Below are positions 1 to 9,294 of a stretch of DNA of 64,000 nt, one piece after another (the stretch's first letter is position 1; each line of letters starts with the position of its first letter). This DNA is from Streptomyces sp. GESEQ-35 (lineage in GTDB: Bacteria > Actinomycetota > Actinomycetes > Streptomycetales > Streptomycetaceae). A program made the position numbers and the translations under genes. The stretch spans positions 1 through 64,000 of the forward strand of contig NZ_JAFFSX010000004.1 of the NCBI RefSeq assembly GCF_017948485.1, written 5' to 3'. Below the pieces are notes generated by a model, which worked only from the letters and a program-made list of their open reading frames with translations, did not search any database and had not been told where the DNA came from.

Positions 1-1
1 G

Positions 2-229
<228 letters not shown>

Positions 230-1172
230 CCCGCCGCCGCCCACCGAAGAGCCGAAGCAGGAAACCCCCCGCCCCCCCGCCCGCCCCGGGCTGGCACTCG
301 CCGGGGCTGCCATGTGCGTCCTGGCCGCCGTGCTCCTCGGCTTCGCCGCGAACCTCACCGTCGTCGGCCACCTCCAGCACGCCCGCGACCAGCAGACGGC
401 GTACGACGAGCTGCGCCGCCAACTCGCTCTGGGGACCGCCCCCGTGGGCCAGCGCGACTTCGAGGGCGCCCTCCTGAAGCACGGTGCACCCGTGGCGCTG
501 CTCAGCATCCCCGCCCTGGAGATCCAGGAGGTCGTCGCCGAGGGCACGACCTCCACGGTGCTGATGTCGGGCCCGGGTCACCGCCGCGACACCCCGCTGC
601 CCGGCCAGGCCGGCACGGTAGTGATCATGGGCCGGCAGTGGGCGTACGGCAGCCCCTTCAACCACATCCACAACCTGCCCGTCGGCACCCGCTTCGAACT
701 CACCACCGGCCAGGGCAAGTCGGTCTACGAGGTCACCGGTATCCGCAACGCGGGCGACGAACTGCCCGTCGTCCCCGGCGCGGGACAGGGACGGCTCACC
801 CTCATCACCTCGACCGGTGCGCCGTACACCCCGAGCGGCGTGGTGCGCGTCGACGCCAAGCTGCTCACGCCCGTGCAGCCCAACCCGCCGCGTGACCTCC
901 GGTCGGGCTGGATCGCCTCGTCCGAACAGGCCCTCGGCACGGACGGGAACGCCTGGCTCGCCGTCTTCCTGTGGACCCAGGGCCTGCTGCTGGCGTCCTT
1001 GATCGCGGTGTTCGCGTACCGCATGTGGGGCCGCTGGCAGACCTGGATCTGCGCGGGCCCCCTGCTCGCCGCGCTCGGTCTCGCCGACTCCCAGGCCATC
1101 GCCGCCCTCCTGCCGAACCTGCTCTGAACCGCCAGACCCGCCGGACTCCGCACGGAAGTTGACACCAAGACC

Positions 1173-2039
1173 ATGGCAACCACCGAGAACCCCGACATCA
1201 GCGACCTCACCGACACCATCGTCCAGCCACGCATCGCGGCCACGCAGACCATCGGCGTCGGCGGCCCTGCCACCCTCCGGGCAGACGCCGTCTCCGCCTG
1301 GTTCGGCGACCACAAGGTCCTCGACCGGGTCTCACTGACCATGCCCGCCCGCGAGGTCACCGCGCTCATCGGCCCGTCCGGCTGCGGCAAGTCGACGTTC
1401 CTGCGCATCCTCAACCGTATGCACGAGCTGATCGGCTCGGCCTCGCTCGCCGGGCGGGTGCTGCTGGACGAGGAGGACATCTACGACCGCGGCCGGCGCA
1501 TCACGCACGCCCGCCGGCAGATCGGGATGGTCTTCCAGAAGCCGAACCCCTTCCCGGCGATGTCGATCTACGACAACGTCCTCGCCGGCCTGAAGCTCAA
1601 CGCCATCAAGTCGACCCGCGACGGCAGGGACGACCTGGTCGAGGAGTGCCTCACCAAGGCGGGTCTGTGGAAGGAGGTCAAGGAGCGGCTGCGGCAGCCC
1701 GGCGGCGCGCTCTCCGGAGGTCAGCAGCAACGCCTGTGCATCGCACGGTCGTTGGCGGTACGCCCCCGCGTGCTGCTGATGGACGAGCCCTGCTCCGCCC
1801 TCGACCCGACGTCCACCCGCCGGATCGAGGAGACCATCCACGACCTCAAGGAGGAGGTCACGATCGTCATCGTCACGCACAACATGCAGCAGGCCGCCCG
1901 CGTCTCCGACAACTGCGCCTTCTTCCTCGCCTCGCACAGCACCCCGGGCGTGATCGTCGAGCACGGTGAGACCGACGCGATGTTCAACTCACCGCAGGAC
2001 GACCGCACTTCGGACTATGTGAACGGACGGTTCGGATGA
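1173..2039 (+). CDS. PstB-like phosphate ABC transporter ATP-binding protein
   Basis: 288 residues: an ABC ATPase with Walker [10 protein letters not shown] (67-75), Q-loop, signature LSGGQQQ (180-186), Walker B LLMDEP (201-206) and the H-loop. The segment FQKPNPFP just after the Q-loop is characteristic of PstB, which energises high-affinity phosphate import with PstSCA. About 35 extra residues precede the ABC core. No PstS, PstC or PstA is present downstream, and the flanking genes are sortase-like, so phosphate may not be the true substrate of this copy. It lies between the degenerate sortase-fold gene and the sortase-like lipoprotein, and overlaps the latter (ATGA at 2036-2039). The ribosome-binding site is weak. 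The fold is certain, the substrate is not. Confidence 0.85.
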   Translation: MATTENPDISDLTDTIVQPRIAATQTIGVGGPATLRADAVSAWFGDHKVLDRVSLTMPAREVTALIGPSGCGKSTFLRILNRMHELIGSASLAGRVLLDEEDIYDRGRRITHARRQIGMVFQKPNPFPAMSIYDNVLAGLKLNAIKSTRDGRDDLVEECLTKAGLWKEVKERLRQPGGALSGGQQQRLCIARSLAVRPRVLLMDEPCSALDPTSTRRIEETIHDLKEEVTIVIVTHNMQQAARVSDNCAFFLASHSTPGVIVEHGETDAMFNSPQDDRTSDYVNGRFG

Positions 2040-2764
2040 GGGGGCGCGCCGCCAGGGCCGTCGGCGCGCTCACGGCCGTACTGCTGCTCGCCGGATGCGG
2101 GGCGGGGGCACAGGTCACACGGGAGGCCAGGGCCGGGGCGGCGCCACCGTCCGCGGGCCCGGCGACGGAGACACCGCCGACGAGCCCGCCCCCGTCCGCG
2201 CCCGCTCCCTCACCGACCCCCGAGCGCACCCAGCAGCGCCCCGGCGACAGCGGCCGTCCGACACCTTCGGCCTCCGCCGGCCGCTCCGTGCGCGGCCCGG
2301 ACCTGTCCCGCCGTACTCCGTCGGCCACCGCCCGTCGTACGGCCTCCGCCCCAGCGGCCCCCAAGGCCACCCCCAAAGCCGCTCCCGAAGGCCGCCCCAC
2401 CCGGACCACCATCCGGATCGGGACCTGGTCCTCGCGGGTCGTCCCGGGCGGTCAGGACGAGGTGGACGCGTGCCGGGACGCGGTGCAGTGGGCGGGGCCC
2501 ACGCTGGGCACGGAGAACGGTTACGAGATGAGCACGAGCGTGATCGTCGGCCATGACTTCTGTGGCTTCGACCGGTTCGCCACCCTGCCCGTCGGCACCC
2601 GCGTCACGATCGCCTCCCCGCGCGGCACCTGGGCCTACCAGGTGTACGCGAACTACATCACGCCGGGCCGCGGCGCCCCCGCCGCCGGGCTCTACTGGGG
2701 CGATCTCACCCTCCAGTCGTGCGTGGGACCCGACACGGGGTTCAGCTACCTCATGCGCATCTGA
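2036..2764 (+). CDS. Sortase-like lipoprotein with conserved His/Cys/Arg
   Basis: 242 residues. A lipoprotein signal ends at LLAGC (Cys21) and is followed by a long Ser/Thr/Pro-rich linker (about 30-122). The C-terminal domain (about 123-242) resembles a compact sortase fold: VGHD (His163), LQSC (Cys219) and a terminal Arg241 are spaced like the sortase triad, and LPVGTRVTI matches the strand after the catalytic His in the gene at 171. It is translationally coupled to the ATPase by an ATGA overlap. The pairing of a triad-less and a triad-bearing sortase-like protein in one operon suggests a shared extracytoplasmic assembly, but that is inference. It may bind rather than cleave. Confidence 0.65.
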   Translation: MRGRAARAVGALTAVLLLAGCGAGAQVTREARAGAAPPSAGPATETPPTSPPPSAPAPSPTPERTQQRPGDSGRPTPSASAGRSVRGPDLSRRTPSATARRTASAPAAPKATPKAAPEGRPTRTTIRIGTWSSRVVPGGQDEVDACRDAVQWAGPTLGTENGYEMSTSVIVGHDFCGFDRFATLPVGTRVTIASPRGTWAYQVYANYITPGRGAPAAGLYWGDLTLQSCVGPDTGFSYLMRI

Positions 2765-2954
2765 ACCTCGTGTCCGGCCCGTGCGTGCGGCATCCGGTGT
2801 TCCGCCTGAGTGTGTGTACAGGGGGCGGCGGTACACCTTGGGGGCGGATGCCTCCAAGGGGGGTGAGGAGCACATCCGTACCGCGGTTCGAGCATCGCGC
2901 GGCTGTGACGGAGGCGGGCAGCCGGGAAGCATGCGACAGCCCAACTGCCCGTGA

Positions 2955-3224
2955 ACCAGGGCGCGGTGGCTCCGCCCCGGTGGAGGTGCCACGCCGTCGC
3001 CCGCGGCGCCCACTCGCCCGGCGTCCCCCTCGCCGTCCGCGAGCCCCACCCCCACCGAGAGCTCCCCGACGGCTTCCCCCGACCCCGTCCCCTCGGACAC
3101 CACCCCGGCCCCCGAGCCGTCGCCCGAAACGCCGGTCGGCTCACCGTCCCCCACCCCCACGGAGACCCCGGAGCCGGGCGCGACGGACACGACGACCGGG
3201 GCCGGCGTCACGCCTTCGGGCTGA
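2955..3224 (+). pseudogene. Orphan Ser/Thr/Pro-rich secreted-protein tail without a start
   Basis: Within the 473-base gap 2765-3237, the frame ending at the TGA 3222-3224 reads as a typical secreted Ser/Thr/Pro-rich stalk (SPSPSASPTPTESS, later TPTETPEP) ending in TPSG. The same frame is closed by a TGA at 2952-2954, and no ATG, GTG or TTG lies in frame before the stalk begins. Either the 5' part is in another frame, so the gene is frameshifted, or it is a decayed remnant. I see no convincing signal peptide upstream. The rest of the gap (2765-2950) shows nothing recognisable. Confidence 0.35.
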
Positions 3225-3237
3225 GCACTCGTACGGC

Positions 3238-4869
3238 TCAGATGCCGGCGGCCGCCGAGAGGTCCCGCTTGATGGCGGCCAGCACCTCGGCGGCCTTCGC
3301 CCGTGCCTCGGGCAGCCGGTCGTGCGCGGCGACCGGCACGACGACCTCCAGGTAGCACTTCAGCTTCGGCTCCGTGCCGCTGGGGCGGACGATGACGCGG
3401 GCGCCGTCGAGCGTGTAGCGCAGGCCGTCGGTGGGCGGGAGCCTGTCCGTGCCCTGCGTCAGGTCCTCGGACCCGGTGATGGTCCGGCCCGCCAGCTCGG
3501 TCGGCGGCTGCTCGCGAAGGCGTCGCATGGCGTCAGCGATGACCGACAGGTCCTCGACGCGGACGGAGAGCTGGTCGGTGGCGTGCAGGCCGTGCTCGAC
3601 GGCGAGGTCGTCGAGGAGGTCGAGGAGTGTGCGGCCCTGCTCCTTGAGCTCGGACGCCAGCTCGGTGATGAGGAGGGCCGCGGTGATGCCGTCCTTGTCG
3701 CGCACGCCGTCGGGGTCGACGCAGTAGCCGAGGGCCTCCTCATAGCCGTAGCGCAGGCCCTCGACGCGGGCGATCCACTTGAAGCCGGTGAGGGTCTCCT
3801 CGTACGGCAGTCCCGCCTTCTCGGCGATCCGGCCGAGCAGGGAGGACGACACGATCGACTCGGCGAAGGTGCCGTGTGCGCCGCGGCGTACGAGGTGGGC
3901 GGCGAGGAGGGAGCCGACCTCGTCGCCGCGGAGCATGCGCCAGTCCCCGCCTTCCCCGACGGCCACCGCACAGCGGTCGGCGTCGGGGTCGTTGGCGATG
4001 ATCAGGTCCGGCTCGGTCTCGCGGGCCTTCGCGAAGGCCAGGTCCATCGCGCCGGGCTCCTCCGGGTTGGGGAAGGCGACGGTCGGGAAGTCCGGGTCGG
4101 GCTCTGCCTGTTCGGCGACGAGGGCGGGCGCCGGGAAGCCGGCGCGGGCGAACGCGGCCAGCAGGACATCCTTGCCGACGCCGTGCATCGCCGTGTAGAC
4201 GGTGCGGGCGGTGCGCGGGGAGCCGGGGGCGAGGACGGCGTCCGTACGGGCCAGATAGGCGTCCAGGACGGCGTCGTCGAGGGTCTCCCAGCCGGACTCG
4301 GGGCGGGGGACGGACGTGAGCGTGGTGATGGCGTCGATCTCGGCGGCGATCTCCGCGTCCGCCGGGGGGACGATCTGCGATCCGTCGCCGAGGTACACCT
4401 TGTAGCCGTTGTCGCGGGGCGGGTTGTGGCTGGCGGTGACCTCCACGCCGGCGACCGCGCCCAGGTGCCGTATGGCGTAGGCGAGGACGGGAGTGGGGAG
4501 CGGGTGGGGGAGGACGGCGGCGCGCAGGCCCGCGCCGCTCATCACCGCGGCGGTGTCGCGCGCGAAGTCCGCCGACTTGTGGCGGGCGTCGTAGCCGACG
4601 ACGACGAGGCCGCCCGACTGGCCGTTCTTCTTCAGGTACGCGGCGAGGCCCGCCGCCGCGCGGATGACGACCGTGCGGTTCATGCGCATCGGGCCGGCGC
4701 CGAGCTCACCGCGGAGGCCCGCCGTGCCGAACTGGAGGGTGCCGGCGAAGCGGTCGGCGAGTTCCGTGACGTCCCCGGCGTCGATGAGCTTGGCGAGCTC
4801 GTCGCGGGTCTCCGCGTCGGGGTCCTCGGCGAGCCATGCCTGCGCCCGGGCAATGAGGTCGTCGTGCAC
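3238..4869 (-). CDS. Phosphohexomutase (phosphomannomutase/phosphoglucomutase, PMM/PGM2 type)
   Basis: 543 residues from a GTG start preceded by GAGAGG; the frame stays open upstream, but family similarity begins near this start. It interconverts hexose or pentose 1- and 6(5)-phosphates through a phosphoserine. Family landmarks in order: the substrate loop FGTAGLRGELG, the catalytic serine loop TASHNPPRDNGYK, the metal-binding loop DPDADRCAV, the sugar-binding motif EEALGY and the phosphate-binding loop RPSGTEPKLK. The length matches the PGM2-like branch (about 540-560). It sits beside purine nucleoside phosphorylase, as M. tuberculosis pmmB sits beside deoD. That pairing is consistent with pentose-1-phosphate handling in nucleoside salvage, though supply of mannose-1-phosphate is equally possible. 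Confidence 0.93.
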   Translation of the reverse strand: MHDDLIARAQAWLAEDPDAETRDELAKLIDAGDVTELADRFAGTLQFGTAGLRGELGAGPMRMNRTVVIRAAAGLAAYLKKNGQSGGLVVVGYDARHKSADFARDTAAVMSGAGLRAAVLPHPLPTPVLAYAIRHLGAVAGVEVTASHNPPRDNGYKVYLGDGSQIVPPADAEIAAEIDAITTLTSVPRPESGWETLDDAVLDAYLARTDAVLAPGSPRTARTVYTAMHGVGKDVLLAAFARAGFPAPALVAEQAEPDPDFPTVAFPNPEEPGAMDLAFAKARETEPDLIIANDPDADRCAVAVGEGGDWRMLRGDEVGSLLAAHLVRRGAHGTFAESIVSSSLLGRIAEKAGLPYEETLTGFKWIARVEGLRYGYEEALGYCVDPDGVRDKDGITAALLITELASELKEQGRTLLDLLDDLAVEHGLHATDQLSVRVEDLSVIADAMRRLREQPPTELAGRTITGSEDLTQGTDRLPPTDGLRYTLDGARVIVRPSGTEPKLKCYLEVVVPVAAHDRLPEARAKAAEVLAAIKRDLSAAAGI

Positions 4870-4920
4870 GTCGGGTGCCTCTCGTTGTGTGTGCGTGCGG
4901 TGTCGGGTGCGGGCTTGGGT

Positions 4921-5153
4921 TTTCTCGCCCCCGCCGCCCCTACCCGTCCCGTCCCTGGGGGCTGCGCCCCCAGACCCCCGCTGTGTCCTCAAACGCCGGA
5001 CGGGCTGAATTGTGCGGACCGGCGCTTGAAAATCCAGCCCGACCGGCAAATCCAGCCCCTTGGGGGTCCCCCCTCTGGGGGAGTTTGAGGAGCGGGGTCG
5101 AAGGGGCGGAGCCCCTTCAGGATGGGACGGGTAGGGGCGGCGGGGGCGAGAAA
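4921..5153. repeat. 233-bp intergenic element with perfect 30-bp inverted ends
   Basis: Bases 4921-4950 (starting TTTCTCGCCCCCGCC) are the exact reverse complement of 5124-5153 (ending GGCGGGGGCGAGAAA). The interior contains the family-3 core CAAACGCCGGACGGGC (within 4985-5007), a hairpin CTGGGGGCTGCGCCCCCAG near 4955 and the GC-rich palindromic stretches GGGGGTCCCCCC and AAGGGGCGGAGCCCCTT. It encodes no protein. It fills the gap between the phosphohexomutase start and the nucleoside phosphorylase stop, so it could also end the phosphorylase transcript. Its shape is MITE-like; no flanking target duplication was established. Confidence 0.8.
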
Positions 5154-5157
5154 CGTC

Positions 5158-5988
5158 TTACAGGCGGCCCAGCACCTGCGCCAGCAGCGATCCCATCTGC
5201 GTTGCCGAGTCGCGCCCGGCCTGCAGAACCTCCTCGTGGTTCAACGGCTCCCCCGTCATACCCGCCGCGAGGTTCGTCACCAGGGAGATACCCAGCACCT
5301 CCGCCCCCGCCTCACGCGCCGCGATGGCCTCCAGCACCGTCGACATGCCGACCAGGTCCGCCCCGATGACCCGGGCCATGCGGATCTCCGCCGGAGTTTC
5401 GTAGTGCGGGCCGGGGAACTGGGCGTAGACGCCCTCCTCCAGCGAGGGGTCGATCTCCTTGCACAGGGCCCGCAGACGCGGCGAGTACAGGTCGGTGAGG
5501 TCGACGAAGTTGGCGCCGACGATGGGGGAGGTCGCGGTGAGGTTGATGTGGTCGCTGATGAGGACCGGCTGGCCGGGGCGCATGCCCTCGCGCAGACCGC
5601 CGCAGCCGTTGGTGAGGACGACCGTCTTGCAGCCCGCCGCCACCGCCGTACGGACGCCGTGCGCGACGGAGGCCACCCCGCGGCCCTCGTAGTAGTGCGT
5701 GCGCCCGAGGAAGACCAGCGCCCGCTTGTGACCGATCCGGTACGAGCGGATCTTGCCGCCGTGGCCCTCCACCGCCGGCGGCGGGAACCCGGGCAGCTCG
5801 GTGACCTGGAACTCGGCGTCGGGCGCGCCGAGGGCCTCCACGGCCGGTGCCCAGCCGGAGCCCATCACGAGGGAGACGTCGTGGGTCTCGGCGCCGGTGA
5901 GTTCGCGCAGGCGCGCGGCGGCGGCGTCGGCGGCGGCGTACGGATCGCCCTGGATGTCGTCCGGAAGAAGAGATGCGTTCACGCGCAT
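5158..5988 (-). CDS. Purine nucleoside phosphorylase (trimeric class I)
   Basis: 276 residues, the usual length of the trimeric family. It splits inosine and guanosine (and deoxy forms) with phosphate into base plus (deoxy)ribose-1-phosphate, in the cytoplasm. Motifs: phosphate loop [19 protein letters not shown], the family signature around [11 protein letters not shown], and the base-binding VTNLAAG near the C-terminus. The ATG start follows no clear ribosome-binding site, so the mRNA may be leaderless; a GTG two codons in is possible. It is transcribed towards the phosphohexomutase across the 233-bp repeat element. The same two-gene neighbourhood exists in M. tuberculosis (deoD-pmmB). Confidence 0.93.
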   Translation of the reverse strand: MRVNASLLPDDIQGDPYAAADAAAARLRELTGAETHDVSLVMGSGWAPAVEALGAPDAEFQVTELPGFPPPAVEGHGGKIRSYRIGHKRALVFLGRTHYYEGRGVASVAHGVRTAVAAGCKTVVLTNGCGGLREGMRPGQPVLISDHINLTATSPIVGANFVDLTDLYSPRLRALCKEIDPSLEEGVYAQFPGPHYETPAEIRMARVIGADLVGMSTVLEAIAAREAGAEVLGISLVTNLAAGMTGEPLNHEEVLQAGRDSATQMGSLLAQVLGRL

Positions 5989-6097
5989 GAGGGTAGCCGG
6001 TCTGGGCCTACGCGCGTAGATGACAGAGCTGACGGGATGGCGATCGTTGTCTTGTTGTTTCCGACGAAGTTCCGACCGAAGCTCCGGCGAAGTGACG

Positions 6098-6535
6098 TCA
6101 GCAGGGGCGCTTGCGCAGCTCCATCACATAGTCGTGCGGTGCCCCCGCCGACTCCGCGGCATCGGCGATCTCCCCGAGGTAGCGAGCCGACGGCAGTCCG
6201 CCCTCGTAGCCGTTCAGGACGTACACCCACGCCGGCTCCTCGCCGTCCAGCGTGACCACCCGCACCCGTGCCCGGCGGTAGATGTCGAGGCCCACGCCCA
6301 CCCAGCGGTCCAGGGACTCCTCGTCCATCGGCGCGATCTCGTACAGAGCGACGAAGACCTGCTCCACCGGGTCCTCGACGATCGTCGCGAGCGAGCCCTC
6401 CCAGCCCATCTGCTCGCCGCCGAAGGTCAGCCGCCACCCGTTCAGCCAGCCGGTGGCGCGCAGCGGCGAGTACGGTGCGCGGCGGGTCATCAGCCGCGCG
6501 TCGAGGTTGCCGGCGTACGCGGCGTAGAGCGACAT
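6098..6535 (-). CDS. Gamma-glutamylcyclotransferase-like (AIG2/GGCT fold) protein
   Basis: 145 residues. The N-terminal YAAYAGNL is the substrate-binding loop of the gamma-glutamylcyclotransferase/AIG2 fold (usually Y-x-Y-G-S-N-L), with Ala-Gly in place of Gly-Ser. The body shows the usual GWRLTFGG and [10 protein letters not shown] strands. Family members cyclise gamma-glutamyl amines or peptides to 5-oxoproline, but many bacterial copies are uncharacterised. The start at 6535 was chosen because the fold begins there; the frame runs on upstream without family similarity. It is divergent from the flavoprotein gene at 6633, separated by about 100 bases. The fold assignment is firm and the substrate unknown. 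Confidence 0.8.
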   Translation of the reverse strand: MSLYAAYAGNLDARLMTRRAPYSPLRATGWLNGWRLTFGGEQMGWEGSLATIVEDPVEQVFVALYEIAPMDEESLDRWVGVGLDIYRRARVRVVTLDGEEPAWVYVLNGYEGGLPSARYLGEIADAAESAGAPHDYVMELRKRPC

Positions 6536-6632
6536 GGGTCGAGCGTACGACAGCCGCCTCGGCCGCCCCTCCCGTAACGGTGGTATCTCGGGCGGCCCCC
6601 CTCGGCAGGACCACCCTGAAGCGTGCGGGACA

Positions 6633-8081
6633 ATGGGGTACGTGACTCGGATCGTGATCATCGGTGGCGGACCCGGCGGATACGAGGCGGCCCTGGTGGC
6701 CGCCCAGCTCGGCGCGGAGGTGACCGTCGTCGACTGCGACGGTCTGGGCGGGGCGTCGGTCCTCACCGACTGCGTGCCGTCGAAGACCCTGATCGCCACG
6801 GCCGAGGTGATGACCACCTTCGACTCGTCGTACGAAGAGCTGGGCATCATCGTCGCCGACGACACCCCGCACATCGACACGCCCGCACGGGTCGTCGGTG
6901 TCGACCTCGGCAAGGTCAACCGGCGTGTCAAGCGGCTCGCGCTCGCGCAGTCGCACGACATCACCGCCTCCGTGACCCGGGCCGGCGCGCGTGTCATGCG
7001 CGGGCGGGGGCGGCTGGAGGGCATGCAGGCCCTCGACGGATCGCGGAAGGTCGTCGTACGGGCCGCGGACGGGACCGAGGAGACACTCCCCGCCGACGCC
7101 GTGCTGATCGCCACGGGTGGGCATCCCCGCGAACTTCCCGACGCCCAGCCCGACGGCGAGCGCATCCTCAACTGGACCCAGGTCTACGACCTCACCGAGC
7201 TCCCCGAGGAACTCATCGTGGTCGGTTCCGGTGTCACCGGCGCCGAGTTCGCCGGCGCCTACCAGGCCCTCGGCTCCAAGGTCACCCTCGTGTCCTCGCG
7301 CGACCGGGTGCTGCCCGGCGAGGACCCGGACGCCGCAGCCGTACTGGAAGACGTCTTCCGGCGCCGCGGCATGAACGTCATGGCCCGCTCCCGCGCCGCC
7401 TCCGCCAAGCGGGTCGGGGACCGGGTGGAGGTGACGCTCTCCGACGGGCGGGTCATCACCGGCTCGCACTGCCTCATGGCCGTCGGTGCCATCCCGAACT
7501 CCGAGGGCATGGGCCTGGAGGAGGCGGGGGTGAAGCTTCAGGAGTCCGGTCACATCTGGACCGACAAGGTCTCCCGTACCACCGCGCCCGGCGTGTACGC
7601 CGCCGGTGACGTGACCGGCGTCTTCGCCCTGGCCTCCGTCGCCGCCATGCAGGGCCGGATCGCCATGTACCACTTCCTCGGCGACGCGGTGGCCCCGCTG
7701 AATCTGAAGACGGTCTCGTCAAACGTCTTCACCGACCCGGAGATCGCCACCGTCGGCTACAGCCAGGCCGACGTCGACGGGGGCAAGATCGAGGCCGTCG
7801 TCGTCAAGCTGCCGCTGCTGCGCAACCCGCGCGCCAAGATGCAGGGCATCCGTGACGGCTTCGTCAAGCTCTTCTGCCGCCCGGGCACCGGCATCGTGGT
7901 CGGGGGTGTGGTCGTCTCGCCGCGCGCCTCGGAACTGATCCATCCGATCTCGATCGCGGTCGACAACAATCTGACGGTCGAACAGATCGCGAACGCGTTC
8001 ACCGTGTACCCCTCCCTTTCGGGGTCGATCGCCGAGGTGGCGAGGCAGCTCCACACCCGCAAGACGAACGGCGACGCCTGA
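6633..8081 (+). CDS. lpdA: NAD(P)H-quinone dehydrogenase, LpdA-type flavoprotein
   Basis: 482 residues: an FAD/NAD(P)-dependent pyridine nucleotide-disulfide oxidoreductase fold. FAD-binding GGGPGG lies near the N-terminus, a second dinucleotide motif GSGVTG follows mid-protein, AAGDVTG binds FAD, and a C-terminal dimerisation domain is present. The redox-active CxxxxC of true lipoamide dehydrogenases is not kept: the site reads GGASVLTDC, with only the second Cys. M. tuberculosis LpdA (Rv3303c) shares this and reduces quinones rather than lipoamide, and the two sequences look closely alike from memory. The start is ATG 6633 or GTG 6642 three codons later. It is followed by the DeoR regulator with its own promoter. 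Confidence 0.92.
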   Translation: MGYVTRIVIIGGGPGGYEAALVAAQLGAEVTVVDCDGLGGASVLTDCVPSKTLIATAEVMTTFDSSYEELGIIVADDTPHIDTPARVVGVDLGKVNRRVKRLALAQSHDITASVTRAGARVMRGRGRLEGMQALDGSRKVVVRAADGTEETLPADAVLIATGGHPRELPDAQPDGERILNWTQVYDLTELPEELIVVGSGVTGAEFAGAYQALGSKVTLVSSRDRVLPGEDPDAAAVLEDVFRRRGMNVMARSRAASAKRVGDRVEVTLSDGRVITGSHCLMAVGAIPNSEGMGLEEAGVKLQESGHIWTDKVSRTTAPGVYAAGDVTGVFALASVAAMQGRIAMYHFLGDAVAPLNLKTVSSNVFTDPEIATVGYSQADVDGGKIEAVVVKLPLLRNPRAKMQGIRDGFVKLFCRPGTGIVVGGVVVSPRASELIHPISIAVDNNLTVEQIANAFTVYPSLSGSIAEVARQLHTRKTNGDA

Positions 8082-8207
8082 CGGCTTGAACCGACTCCTC
8101 GCTGGTCACAGGGAGTTGTCGAGCATTCGTACGGCATAGTCGGCCGGACTAGGCTCTATACCACTTCCCGTCTTCCGGTGCGAACAACTTCTGTTATTCG
8201 GCGCAAA

Positions 8208-8247
8208 CTGCTGAAAGCAGACGGTCGTTGGGGTTACTGTCAGTTTC
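8208..8247 (+). promoter_or_regulatory. Probable promoter and palindrome before the DeoR-family gene
   Basis: CTGAAA (8211-8216) and TACTGT (8235-8240) are spaced like -35 and -10 boxes, putting the start site on or next to the GTG at 8248, which has no ribosome-binding site (leaderless mRNA). The palindrome CTGCT-GAA-AGCAG (8208-8220) covers the -35 box and could be an autoregulatory operator. The remainder of 8082-8207 shows no gene. Confidence 0.5.
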
Positions 8248-9207
8248 GTGTTCGCTGCAGAACGTCGCCAATTGATCCTCGAAATGGTGCGAGCGAACGG
8301 GGCCGTGTCGCTCCGTGAGCTCGCCCGCGTCGTCCAGACCTCCGAAGTGACCGTACGGCGGGACGTGCGCGCACTGGAGGCAGAAGGACTCCTCGACCGC
8401 CGGCATGGCGGTGCGGTATTGCCGGGCGGGTTCACGCGGGAGTCCGGCTTTCCGCAGAAATCACATCTCGCGACCGCCGAGAAGACGGCCATCGCCGATC
8501 TCGCCGCGAACTTCGTCGAAGAGGGCGAAGCGATCGTGGTCGGAGCGGGTACCACCACGCAGGAGCTGGCACGCCGGCTCGCCCGGGTCCCCGGACTCAC
8601 CGTCGTCACCAACTCCCTCCTGGTGGCTCAGGCGTTGGCCCACGCCAACCGGGTGGAGGTCGTGATGACCGGCGGTACCCTGCGCGGCTCCAACTACGCG
8701 TTGGTGGGCAGCGGCGCCGAGCAGTCCTTGCAGGGGCTGCGGGTGTCGCGGGCCTTCCTGTCCGGAAGCGGGCTCACCGCCGAGCGCGGGCTGTCCACGT
8801 CCAACATGCTGTCGGCGTCCGTGGACCGGGCGCTGGTGCAGGCTGCGGCCGAGGTCGTCGTCCTCGCCGATCACACCAAGCTCGGTACGGACACGATGTT
8901 CCAGACGGTGCCGACGGATGTGATCACGCGGTTGGTCACGGATGAGCCGCCCGGGCATGATGACCGTGCGGGCACGGAGCTTCAGGCTCTCGCCGACCAA
9001 GGCGTGCAGATCGCTGTCGCTGGGGCTACGGGAAACGCCGGGGGTGATCCGGTCCCGGCGCGGCCGCAGCGTCGGGACGTGCCGGTGCCGGGTCCACGAC
9101 GTGGGGTTCCTGGCGGGGGGCAGGCGCTGCGGGCCGCGTCGGTCCTCGGGGAGGCGGCGGGGGCGGGGGCTGAGCGGGCTCGGGTTGCGGATATGCGGCG
9201 GCGTTAG
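8248..9207 (+). CDS. DeoR/GlpR-family transcriptional regulator
   Basis: 319 residues. The N-terminal winged helix-turn-helix starts at residue 1 (FAAERRQLILEMV; recognition region TSEVTVRRDV, then the RRHGGA loop). The DeoR C-terminal sensor domain (about 70-250) contains the sugar-phosphate-isomerase-like motifs VGAGTTT, VTNS and VMTGG. Such proteins are usually repressors relieved by a phosphorylated sugar. After the usual family end (about residue 250) there is a basic, Pro/Arg-rich tail of about 70 residues with no recognised domain. The target is unknown; nearby nucleoside or phosphosugar genes are possible. A family-1 repeat follows the stop. Confidence 0.88.
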   Translation: MFAAERRQLILEMVRANGAVSLRELARVVQTSEVTVRRDVRALEAEGLLDRRHGGAVLPGGFTRESGFPQKSHLATAEKTAIADLAANFVEEGEAIVVGAGTTTQELARRLARVPGLTVVTNSLLVAQALAHANRVEVVMTGGTLRGSNYALVGSGAEQSLQGLRVSRAFLSGSGLTAERGLSTSNMLSASVDRALVQAAAEVVVLADHTKLGTDTMFQTVPTDVITRLVTDEPPGHDDRAGTELQALADQGVQIAVAGATGNAGGDPVPARPQRRDVPVPGPRRGVPGGGQALRAASVLGEAAGAGAERARVADMRRR

Positions 9208-9260
9208 GGGGCGCCTTGTCGCCGTGGGGCTTGCGGTTGTTGCGCGGCTGCGGGTCGGTG

Positions 9261-9294
9261 GGGGCTGGTCGCGCAGTTCCCCGCGCCCCTTAGG
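9261..9294 (+). repeat. Family-1 intergenic repeat
   Basis: Contains the core GCGCAGTTCCCCGCGCCCC preceded by GGGGCTGGTC. It sits between the convergent DeoR and TetR genes, and its last bases include the TetR stop codon (9290-9292). Confidence 0.85.

Noticed and set aside
2719..5088. 789-codon open frame on the plus strand
   Set aside because: It is the antisense shadow of the phosphohexomutase gene, a common effect of third-position GC; no protein family features.
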